From the NCBI GenBank assembly GCA_020650975.1, contig JAIPMN010002416.1:1-25045 (forward strand): 25,045 nucleotides of DNA, in the 5' to 3' direction. This stretch comes from Apostichopus californicus (lineage: Eukaryota > Echinodermata > Holothuroidea > Aspidochirotida > Stichopodidae). This document shows positions 12,101 through 24,100 of this stretch, in pieces (position 1 is the stretch's first letter; the number at the start of each line of letters is the position of its first letter). Made by a program: the position numbers and the translations under genes. The notes below the pieces were generated by a model that worked only from the letters and a program-made list of their open reading frames with translations, was not told the DNA's origin and ran no database searches.

Positions 12101-15100
12101 TGACCAGACCAAGGCACCGGATCTAGCCAGACGGAGCTGGCTAGACCGGCTGCCCTTGGCAGGCTATGGTAAAGTTGGTGGTAGTTTTTTCTTGTGAGTT
12201 GAGCGCCGATGGCGCGGGAAAATGCATAAGTAATCTGTCCAGAAGATAAGTCGTTCGCTCATAAGTAGCCCCATTAATCAAGTGGTTTGGCGGTTCGGCT
12301 TTAAGTTGAATGGATTGAAATACCTTCTGCTTTACCCTTAGGAACTTATGATAACGGAAACAACGAATGCATCGAGTGTCCTACTAACTGTGCGCTGTGC
12401 CTCAAATTTGCTGGAGAGGACGTCATATGTATTGAGTGTGAAGGAACCGCGTGAGTATACGTTACCAAATCATTTTCAAACATTTCGGTTTTGTTCGAAT
12501 TCAAAACTTTACTCCACAGAATGGTAGCAAATTACACCATCCTCTAATATAGACCATATCAGGATCCCCCCTTCTAACATTTGGTGCCAATGGTGGTGAG
12601 TTTTTTGTCAATGGTAAAACGAAGGTTACTTGCCAAGTAGTAATAATATTGCCAATAATTCCCAGACCTTCTCAATTGGCAGTCACGATTTTTAAAGATA
12701 TCATCCATAGTACTCTCGATGATCTCACGAAAAAAGTCACACTTTGGAAACAAAAACAGTTCCAAAAGTTTGGGAGAGAGCCCCACTTCAGCACAAAGAA
12801 ATGATAGTACAGTTGAATGTAAATAGTGTCCTGCATCCCTGGCAAGCAGAAGGTAAATACAACAGTTGTGTCTCCTTGAACGGTGACACAAATCCAACAA
12901 CATCGTCCTGATCTTACATGACAGAGATCTCTGTGAAGAACAAACTCCCCGCAAACAGTTACAAAAAAATATTCTTATTCTGATGTGCGGATATCGTAGT
13001 TTAAAAGTGATGTCTGGGAGTTGTCAATTTGTAAATCTGTGATGTCATACTCCACTAGGATCTGAAACCCTTTTTCGTCGTCTTTGATTTTTGTTCTCAC
13101 GGTAAAATGTTAACTGTGCCGACTCGGAATCCCATAGCCACCATGTGACATGGCTTCAACATCTTAGATTTGGCATTGGCAACACCCATCTCCATGAAAG
13201 AAAATTAATGTTGTCGTAAAGTAAAGGTAGACATAAGAAAAAATATGAAGCACATGTGGCTGGATGATGACGTATTCGAGACTTGATCAAGTCGTCTTCC
13301 TTTGTCTGTGAGGAATATTGAATCTGTGATTTATCTCTCCCAAATGGAATATAAAGACAACCTGTATTACACAGACCAATAAAGTTGGGTGGGTTTGTGG
13401 TCAACTTTAACGTCTAAAACCATCATTGGTATTTCGATACATTTCATGTTAGATAGCCGATGATGTCCCATCAGTAGCCACTGTTGATTCTGTTTCTTAA
13501 ACCTTCGTTAGGTATCTCAATGGAGACGAGTGTGTTGAAGATTGCGGTCCAAACGGGTGTGTGGAATGTCACACAAACTGTGTCTCATGCTGGGGACCTG
13601 GAGTTTCTGAATGTAGAGAGTGCAAACGTAAGTTATCACAGTACAAGAGTTGCATCTTCTGCCATTGAATTTATCTTTGCCATTCTTTTTTAGAATTCTG
13701 TTACTTTCTGTTGTATCATGTCAACAATTCTCCCATTAGTAATAGGCCACTAACTTCTCTCTACATTGTGGCGCTTGGCTCGTGGTGACTGTAACTCTTC
13801 TGTAAAACCAGTGAATGCAATGTTTGATGTCCACAAGAGAGTGCTACAAATCAGAGCTGGAAATCTCGGATCTTTTCTGGTTGTCACTTAGCACTTGGAC
13901 AAATTTAACACACTTGCTCTACATGAGTCAGATAGTTATTTTGAATTTTGAGCACATTATATGGCAAGGAATCACAACAAACCCAATTGGCTTTCTGGTT
14001 ATACTATGTCACTAGAGTGTCCGCCTCAAAATCCTTGTGTCCGCCTCAAAATCCTTAGGTTCCAGGATCAAAATTCCGCCAGGAGCCAGATTCTCTTGAC
14101 CTATTCAAACATCGCTGCAGTGCAGTGGTGACATGCGGAGTCTCCGTGCATTTGGTATTTCTGTTTTGTGAACTTGGGAAAGGGGTTTGTTACTGTTTTT
14201 CACTTGGTTTTCGAAACAACTTTGTTCATCATGGCTGCACTGCAGTGATGTCGAATGGGGTGCCTTTGCCTACCTCAGTATTTGAGAAAGTGGTCGGATG
14301 CTGGGGCATACACTCTCGTCCGTCGGATGGGGACGTTAAATGGCTGTCCCAGGAGCAGGAATGGGAGCGAATTCACACCCCTGCCTCGTTATCCTCTGAA
14401 CACTTATCGAAAAGAGAAGGCTTGAAATTAGCCGGTGTTCATTCACGATCTAACACGGATAGGGTCGCAAATAAGCTACTGTTAGGCTTTCTGATCCTTG
14501 GGTCTCTAAACTAAACTAACATTTTCGTTTTGTTCTGGTCTGTTTGTCTCTTTGATACATATTTATTTATATATGATGTTGTTTTGTTGCATTTTTCTAC
14601 AGCTTCTTTCTACCTAATGGAGCAAACGTGTGTTCCATTTTGTCCAAGCAATGGTTACTATCCCAACAGTGAAACCAAAACCTGTGATGACTGTCACAGT
14701 AGTTGCAAAGCGTGCAACGGATCTACAAGTATGGATTGCACAAAATGTCCAAACGATGTTCATCCTGTGAATCCTGTGAATGGTACATGTGCCATTGCGG
14801 TTGTTTGTGAGCATCCCTGTAGTGATTGCTACGGAGGTAAAGTTTAATTCATTCCTCACCAAGGTTGTACGTCATAAAGACACGCTAGAATTCGCTATAT
14901 TTGGATATAGTGAGGTAATTGTGCTAGGTGACTTGGCATACTTTGTTGCATGAAGTTTGCCCACAATGACCGTTTGCAATATTCCCATTGCATTGGTAGA
15001 GTCAAAAGCCATTTGAGGTCGGCAGAAGTTGATGTTGTGGAAATGATGGGAAGCTTGATATTTTCAAGAACTGTTTATTGGAGAAAACTTATATTTGGTG

Positions 15101-18100
15101 GAGGTCAAAGGTCATCTGAGGTCACCAGAGGTAAAAAACTGAAAAATCTTGTAAACACGATATCTCAAGTTAGGAAGCATGTTTACCTCTCATACGTGGC
15201 ATAATAATGCATCATGTTGAGTAGAAGAAGCCTGTGGGTTTCTAAGGAAATCAAAGCTCATCTGAGGGTACCGAACATCAAACACTGAAAACCTTGTAAA
15301 CAGGATATATCACGATAGGAGGCATGGATACTTATCATGTGGATTTCTTATACTGAGTAAAAGACCTTTATAACTTTTAGTGGAGTTAAAGGTCATCCGA
15401 GGTCACCAGAGGTCAAATCTTGAAAACCTTGTAAACACAATATCTCAAGTTAGGAAGGGTGGATACTTTTCATTCTGGAGGTGTAGATGCCACATATTTA
15501 AGAGAAAAACTCAGTTGTTTTTGGCAGAGGTCAAGGTCATCTGGTCACAGCGGTCAAACTCTGAAACCTTTTCAACATGATATCTCATGGTAGAAATCAT
15601 GGATACATCTCACATATGATATATGGATTTGTCATATTGTGGACAAAAATCCTGTTGTTGGTGTAGGTCAAAGGTCACTTGAGGTCACCAGAGGTCAAAC
15701 TCAGAAACCTTTAAAAGATGTCTAGAGGTAGGAATCATGGATACTTCTCATACTTGGTGTGTGGATGCAACACATTGAGAACAAGATGCCTATTGTTCTT
15801 GGTGGAGGTGTGTATTGCCAAGTACAGTCGACTGACCTGTGTTTATCATGGAATAGTGTAATTGTACATCAAACTAGTGGTTTAGGACGTTTATAATATA
15901 AGAGATCTTTCTAGTGAACTAGCATAAGTCGAGTGCGATGAAGTCATGGAAACTTCAATGCATTTTTGCATTCTGGTTTAACCTGAAACCATATAGAGAC
16001 AACCTATGAGGCATTAATGTCTTATTGTAGTGCATTTTAGTGTATATCTCTAAATGGCAAACACACTCTTGCAGTAAACTAACTTTCAAGGTTCCAGACC
16101 TTCGTAAATGCTCTCAGGTCTCATAGTTAGTAAAGAGATAATAGTGCATCTGAAGTTTTGGAAAGCTACTTACACATTTGACTGAACAATTATGTAACAG
16201 GCTGTGCTATGTGGCATGATGCCACTGGCCTGAAAGTGACCGACAGATTTCTTCACCTGGCAGTCAAACCTTGACTCGTCAATGCAGTGACAACTGTCCA
16301 AGGTATAATTCAGTATTAAAATTGTGTGTAGCATTTTGTTCAGCACTACTGCTCTAGTTTTGGAGTGGATTGGGTTTCTGTTCATTGGATTGTATTTTAT
16401 TAAATTTTATTGCACTTTTGTAGGTTTAATAGCTAAACTTAATATTATACCGGATGACATTGGAAGTTTTGTGTTCTTTGTTGGCCTTAGTTTATCCACT
16501 CTATATACTGTCCTATTATAGCTCCAACTATCTGTACGGCTTGTAAGAATAACCTCTTCCTCAAGTTTGCGAGCTGCGTCAGTGAGTGCGGAATCGGTTA
16601 CTATGGCAACAGTGTAAAAGGGGAATGCCAGCCCTGTCCGGGTGTGTGTAGGACGTGCGATGACGGCGAGGCATGCACTGCATGCATAGACGACTATTAC
16701 CTGAAAGATGGAGAATGCGCTGCCACCTGCGGCCACGGATACTACAAGGCAAGCAACGAATGCCAGCCTTGTTCCGAAAATTGCACAAGGTGTAGCAACG
16801 ACATGGATTGTCACGTCTGTAAGGATTCTTTCCTCTTGAACGGTGAGTCTGTCTGTTACAGATCCATTTTTAGGCGCTGTTTCAAAAGTGGGATGCCCGA
16901 GGGGGCTGCAGCATCACTGCAGCCAGGCTGCGTATGACAAACCCATTTATGCACTGCATGTCCCACAGTACACAACGCTGGTCCTCAGAGATAATCACAA
17001 CTCTGGTCCTCAGAGATAATTTATCCTGTTTGATGTGGATCAACCTGTTTGCGGCAGGATTTTTACTGCTACTGCAGCTTTCGTCCTCTTATTGACATGG
17101 GACCTTATTCAAAACACTCGGAGGCCATCAGGTCGCATTTCACAGCATGACATTTATCATCGAATAGATTCAAAGTAAAGTAAATAGGTGTTTTTCTTTG
17201 GAGAGTCTGTTTCGATTTCAGATGCCAGCATTGAGGCCAGACTCATGTCACTGGAGGCAGACGTGGTAAATTGTCGTGATTCTTTGAAATTCAGAATTTG
17301 GTTTCATTGCACTTTCACAACCGTTAATACATACTTTACCCAAAGGAATTGTGCTGGCATAATTGCTCTCAAGCATAGCTAGTGAATGAGGCAAAGAATT
17401 CACGTGGATCTTTCCAAGTATCATCAGGTACCAAGTTGAGCACTGACCAAGGACTGAACAATTATGTAATAGACAGTGCTAATATGTGACAGTGATACCT
17501 GTAGCCTTCAAGTGACAAACAGATTCTTAACCGGTGTCAAGTAAAGCTCTCAAGTTTTCAAGCTCCAGTTTTTGAACACTGTTTGTAATGAGGTTTGGTC
17601 TCTTCAAGACAAGACAAACATTGACCTGGAATTTCTCTTTTGTCTCTCGTCGTCAGATGGCCAGTGTGTGACTGATTGTGGACCTGGGTTCACACCAGTG
17701 AATAGTAACTGTTGGTCCTGCCACCCATCCTGTGGAACCTGCTCGGGACCAGATGAGGATGAATGCCTCACCTGCCTAGACGCAAATTTGAGCCCCCTCA
17801 AGGGGCAGTGTCATGGGCACTGTGAACTTGGACAATATAAGGGTGAGTTTTATTAGTGATTATAGGCCAAAATCTCCAGTTGAACTTAACATTTCTCTTG
17901 TTTTCCTGACTTCAACATGTTGGTACAAAATATTAACGAGAGCAATGTGTGTCGATCTTACCGTCACCATCAGAGCTCTGCATTTCATCTGTGAGACAGG
18001 TAGGTTGTTCATCAATTAAGAAACAAAAATTTAGGACTTGATGCAAGTCTTGGGGATCTCAACAAATTGTTCCCATCCTTGGAATAGGCCCATCATGCAG

Positions 18101-21100
18101 TCTGCAGTTACAAATTGTTTCATGAATATTTCCCTCTTTATATAAGGAAAAGGTAAAAAGTTGTTGTTAAAATCATTAGCATGATTGCTGGACTTTGTTT
18201 TTGTTCTAAACTCATTGGAAAGAATTGACTGCAATACAACAGAATAGATAACGATTACGCACACCATGTTGTCGTCGTCAGCCGTGTCATTCGTAATGTT
18301 AACTATGACAGAAAGTCAGTACCAGATATGAAAATGGGAGCTAATTGGGAAAACTCTTTATGAAAAAGCCAGAAGAAAAGTCAAAGAAAACATTCTGCTA
18401 TGACTTTATAGAAGGGAACCTTATGATAACTATGGAAAATGTTTCCTACAGACACGACGACTGACAAGTGCAAGAGCTGTAACAGCCGCTGCCTAACCTG
18501 CAGTGGACCGGGGAGCAGCGAATGCCTCAGCTGCGACTACTACTACTTCCGAAGCAACGATGGCCAGTGCGTCATATCCTGCCCGGAGGAATACTTCGAG
18601 GACTTTGAACACAACATCTGTAAGAGTTGTCATTCATCTTGTAAAACCTGCATCGGTGCTAGTGAAAATGATTGTATAGACTGTGCCACGGGTGAGTCTA
18701 AATATTTCCTTTTTTTTTTCTTTTTTTTTCTTTTTCTTTTTTCATATGGCACTCTGCTAAAATTTCCAATGGAATTTATACAATTTATAACACGCACTTA
18801 CTTCCCTCATATACATATTCATTAGCCTCTAATATTACGCTCAAATTGGTCAAGTCTTTGAACAGGGGGTGTGGCTACCATTCATGACACTCCCTGACTC
18901 CTCCTTCCTCCTTTGACCGTTCGTATGGAAATATTGCGCAAAATTGGTCCAATTTTGATGGTTTCGATAACGTTAAAGTTTTTGACACGGGGATCTATTA
19001 TGCTTTCTACCTAGCTACAATCCTTCTACATCGTCTTTGAGCAGGTTTGACAGTTTGTACATAGTAATCCATAAGATGGAACTCAATGGACAATAGTCTG
19101 TGTCTGATCATTCATCAAAGAGGCAAATACCTTTGTTCGGCTGGGAGGGGAGGGGGGGATGGGAAGGAGGAGGGGAATTTTGATAAGAGAACCATCCTCT
19201 TGAATATTTTACCGGGATAAAAATAAGACTTGTTTCGAAACTTGCTTATCTACTGCAACAAAGCATGTGCAGGTAATACAGTTCTTGAAATTCATTTCAA
19301 GATATTTATTTTAACTACAGGAGTAGTCATGAAAACAGTCCAACTTTTCCAAGATTGCCCTTATTACTGACATGAGAAAGTGTCGGGATGATAAAATATA
19401 GAGAAATGAATCAAATCAATTTATGGGTAGGTAGGGAGAGAGAAAGGAGGGGTGGGATTGGGTGGGGTGGGATTGGGTGGTTGTTTGCTGGTGGAAGCCA
19501 CTGGAAGAGTAATATATACTGGAAAATAAGAAAGCTCTAACAAACACACAGTTTCTGTCATCCTATATCACAACGAAATACAGAAAATTGCCTTAAATGA
19601 TTGAGGGATCGTCAACAATAAACATAATGTGGTGTTTTGTTTTGAGCAATGTTCCATCCTGTTTCACATAACCGGAGATGATACTTTTTGAAAGGCGTTT
19701 GTATCTGGGTTGCCCTGTTGAAGATACCTTCTGATTTTCTCTACCAAAGATGATTACTTGGAAATTAAAAAAAAGTTGTATTTCAACGATTTCTTGCATT
19801 GAAGATTTTTACCTTCTGCTGTCGACCGAGCAGACTTGCGTCCAGCACTGTCCGGAAGGGTATTATGAGAGCGAAGACGAGGGTTACAAAGACTGTAGGA
19901 CCTGCTCTTACAACTGCCTGGATTGCGCCAACTCTTACCTTCAGTGTACAAGCTGTGAATCAGAAATGGTCTTATATCAGGACAGATGTCAAAATGACTG
20001 TCCCAGGTAATAAGTGATTGATGAAAGGATTTGCTTGATTGATCGATTTGATTGATGGATCAACAGTTGCAGACTAGATAAGGTATTGCAGACTACAGAC
20101 GATTCAGGGAATCGTAAACTGTAAGAACTTGAAATCACTTATGATATGGTAGTCTTAGGTAAACATTTGCAGACTAGGTTATCTGTGACAGACTAAATGG
20201 ATTCATGGAATATTAACTATAGAATGCAGTTAGTCACTTACTGATACATCAACTACAGGTAAACATCAGCAGACTAGTGAGCCTGTAGCAGACTACATGG
20301 GTTCTTAGAATAGTTAATCCTACAGGGCAGTTAATCACTGATACATCAGCTATAGGTTTACATCAGCAGACTAGTGAGCCTGTAGCAGACTACATGGATT
20401 CTTAGAATAGTTAATCCTACAGGGCAGTTAATCACTGATACATCAGCTATAGGTAAACATCAGCAGACTAGGTAGCCTGTAGTAGACTACATGGATTCTT
20501 AGAATAGTTAATCCTACAGGGCAGTTAATCACTGATACATCAGCTATAGGTTAACATCAGCAGACTAGTGAGCCTGTAGCAGACTACATGGATTCTTAGA
20601 ATAGTTAATCCTACAGGGCAGTTAATCACTGATACATCAGCTATAGGTAAACATCAGCATAGAATATGTTATACTATAGAGAAGCCAGTCACTTATATCA
20701 GTCTCAGATAAACATTTCTGGACTATGTTGGCTGTTGCAGACTAGCATGAATCATGAGGTAATAATCCAAACACAAATTGATAGGTCAGCCCGAGATAAA
20801 CATTTGCAGCCGTCATAGATTAATGGAATAGTGATATTGTAGCCTGTAAGCAGACAAAAAAACTAGACATGTAAAGGTAACAGAATTCTTAGTAATTAGT
20901 TGTACAAATTTCTAGTTATATCTGTCGATAGTTTATAATGTTATGAGATGTTGCAATATTTTCTTGTATTTCTTTGTTCAGCATTTTCAATTTACATCAA
21001 GAGACAAATCCTTTTTCTTTTTCTTAATCTTGAAGTGGTTTCACGAACGATGGCAGCAGATGTGTACCAGGCAATTGTCCAGATCACTGCACAAATTGTA

Positions 21101-24100
21101 ATGAATGGGGTGATTGTGAGGGTAAGTGCCACCAGTAGCATTACTTGCAGGTTAATGTTACTCACTGTGAGTGGATGCGCACACGTACTCGCAGTATATG
21201 GACATGAGTATATGTTCACAGTTTTAGTTCATGCAGTGAGTATTTGAGCTTTGGTATTTTTAGTTCACTCATATGCGTACTTTATGTCATGGTTACATTT
21301 AATATATGAGCACATGTTCACGGTTGTTTAGTTCATTGAGTTCTGTAATATGAGTGTGTTCACATATCACACACAGAGTATGTGTTCACAGATTGAGTAA
21401 ATACAGTGAGTGTTACTTGAAGTTTGTGCATAAATGATCACATGTACAGATAAGTATAGGTGCACAGTTGACTTAATTCAGTGAACAGAGGTTTTGCATA
21501 TATGTAGTACACAGATATGAGTACTAAAGTACAAATTGAGTATTACTCTACACAGATAGGTATAGGAAATAAGTGTTACTCATTTGTTAATGTTTACAAA
21601 TGAGGAAAGCGGTACATGCAGGCGACGAGATGTGGGGGATGTTTGATCGGTACAACGTAATACACACAGGTATTTATTTACAGTTGTAGTGAACCCGAAT
21701 TGAATTGAAGCCTCCAGCGTTCTCTTTAGTGCAAACATCAGTTTTAGAATCTCAGGTGACATTCAGAGTGAAAGAAGCTAGATTGAAATGTACCTGAAAT
21801 AAACTTGTTGGTTGCATCCGATTTTATAAGTTTTTGTGGTTTTTCTCAACTTTCACAGAGGATGGCTGTGAAGCTAACTACGAAGAGTTCTTTGGTGAAT
21901 GTGTGCAATTTGAGCAAGACTGTGGCATTGGCCAGTATCGAAAGTACGACGCTAATTATGATTTAGAGTGCACCGATTGTAACGTGGCATGTAAAGACTG
22001 TGTGGGACCAGGTGCTCATGACTGCTTGGAGTGTGGAGACGGAAAGCATCTGACAGCAGATGGCGGATGTATAGAATGCATTGAAGGCTATTTCTTGATG
22101 GTTGAAACCAGCATGTGTCTGTGTAAGCATAAGACTCTGTTCTCAGTTACATCTCGTAACATAGTGCATTCACAATGGGAGTAATCCTCCACCCCCCCCC
22201 TGACCCAACCCATTCCACCCCATCCTTGGATTATATATTAATGCAACAGGTTGTCCTGTCTTTCGACCTTGTTCTGCTATGTCATCATATTTCAATATGC
22301 ATAGAAGTCTTGTTTCTTTGGCAGTATTTGGAAAAAAAGGATAAAAAAAAGGATTATTTTTATTGCATAATTTGTAAATTTTTCATTTTTTTGTATGTAT
22401 GTATGTATGTATGGTAGGTAACATAAACCAGAATGCTCATATGTGCTTCATTGCTTGGTGATATACCTCCAAGTATTATCAAAATGATATAACTGTGTTG
22501 GTTGTGGTTCAAATATTCTTTGGATAAGTGAGGTACTGTTGTTATAAGGAATCTGTGAAGGCTTTTGCCAGTCTTTGGACTTGTCCAGTAAAATACAACC
22601 GCCCTTTACTTCCGAGATAAAAACAAAGGTAATCTTCTTGCGCTGCCCCCTCCCGGCCCCCCCCCCCTTTATTATTTCAATTATTTTCAATGATGGATAT
22701 TCTCCCAACAACATATAAAGGAAGTATAAATAAGACATAAAGGAAATACTACCTTTTTACAATTCTGTCGATAAACGTTTCCGTTTTATAATTTGACTTT
22801 GCTCAGTTCCGTGGTTCTACCGCCAAACTCCCGGCACTGCTCTGCGCATTGTGAAGAGTCTAGCAACATTAGTAAAATATAGTTGGCCTGAGTTTGATAA
22901 GTTACAGAGAAGAATAATACTTGAGTGCAAATAACTTACAAGGTACATGTACGAAGCTCCCCTACCCTTGGTTAAGCAGACGTACTGGCATAGCCTACAC
23001 ATTGCACAGTCACACAGTCCAACCTGGTGCTTGCAGGGATACTAGATGAATGAAAAAGAAGTCCGAATTTGAAAAGAGTAACCGATACGGTTATTTACTT
23101 TGGCTAGTATAAAGCAACATATAAAGCCTTCATCGGCTGTGAAATTTATTCTGCTTCTTTCTGCAGTAGACAGCAGCCTAACCTGTCTACTACCTTCAGC
23201 AGTAGACAGGTTAGGCCAGAGGTGTGTAACCAATACTGAGTCTACCACAGACTTCGAGATTTTTTCTCTCCATCAAACACTGGTTAAAATTACTCAATAA
23301 TTATGAAATACGGTGCCAGTGAGATTACTTCCCTCGGACAATATTTATCCTTTGAGAAATTTACCAAATTTTTTATTAATTTTTAATTAACATTTATGAG
23401 ATTTACATTACACCACTCACATTGCAATAATTCTCATGGCTCAGGTTATTATTTTGGAGATGATGTAATCTCCTTTTCTTAAGATGCAGAGAGTTGTTGG
23501 AAATACTTTGAATGAAGTGTTTTTGACCTTTCCTTATCAATAGCTTGTCATCCCAGTTGTCTCACTTGTGATGGACTATCTCCTCATGACTGCTTGACTT
23601 GTGGAGATGAGTTAGAGATGGCTATGGGTGGTAATGGTGACAGTGGTACGTGTGTGACAGGATGCCCTCCTGGCCAGTATCTCTCGACGGACACGGACGG
23701 CTGTAATTTTTGCAACGAGAATTGTGCACGTTGCATCGGACCCAAGTCCAGTGACTGCGACGGTTGCGAAGATGGCAAATATCTCAGTGGTTAGTGGTTA
23801 TTACTACAATGTTCTCAAACTGTGTATAAAGCAGGCTTAAATAATACGCCAACTGTAAATTGAACATTCATCCTTAAAACTCATTGTAATGATAGAATGG
23901 CAGAAATCATTTCATCTCCTTTTTTTTGTTCAGACTTAAGCCATTAGGTTGTCACTTTGGTGTTCTCAAAGTTGACCAAGCTCATTGCAGATAATAATCT
24001 TCATTTTTTATTCAGACAATGAATGCGTGGCTATCTGTCCCAATGGAACATACCACTTTCATCCAAAGGGGTCACGAGATGGCTTTGAATGCAAACCTTG

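Larger units (their letters stand above)
13628..14602 (+). other. Intron 14
   Basis: 975 bases, donor gtaagt, acceptor ttctacag. Contains a perfect 20-bp direct duplication and a candidate dispersed repeat (14079-14515), listed separately. Confidence 0.75.
14837..16521 (+). other. Intron 15 (1.7 kb)
   Basis: Donor gtaaag, acceptor tattatag. Dominated by the AGGTCA repeat block (14990-15815). An 80-bp segment near its 3' end (16180-16260) is related to one in intron 16. The remainder is AT-rich. Confidence 0.8.
16843..17656 (+). other. Intron 16
   Basis: 814 bases, donor gtgagt, acceptor tcgtcag. Contains a direct duplication of ctggtcctcagagataat (16978-16995 and 17003-17020) and the second copy of the dispersed segment (17452-17533). 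Confidence 0.8.
22123..23543 (+). other. Intron 21 (1.4 kb)
   Basis: Donor gtaagc, acceptor atcaatag. Contains C-runs at 22191-22224 and 22657-22667, a (GTAT)5 tract at 22392-22413 and a perfect hairpin at 23176-23216. An in-frame stretch of about 43 codons at 22807-22935, unlike any FU module, is of unknown origin. Confidence 0.7.

Noticed and set aside
11988..12197. 69-codon + frame in intron 12 considered as an exon
   Set aside because: No FU cysteines and no family similarity; the donor-like gtaaag near its end is not matched by a convincing acceptor, and exon 12 joins exon 13 cleanly without it.
14125..14514. 129-codon + frame in intron 14 as a gene
   Set aside because: No recognised domain and no cysteine pattern; more likely part of a dispersed repeat.
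16407..16814. 135-codon - strand frame over exon 16
   Set aside because: Antisense shadow of a coding exon.
19831..19833. Alternative acceptor cag for exon 19
   Set aside because: Would start the exon 29 bases later and break the reading frame.
22448..22738. 96-codon - strand frame in intron 21
   Set aside because: Includes Gly-rich residues from a C-run and shows no family features or splice context.
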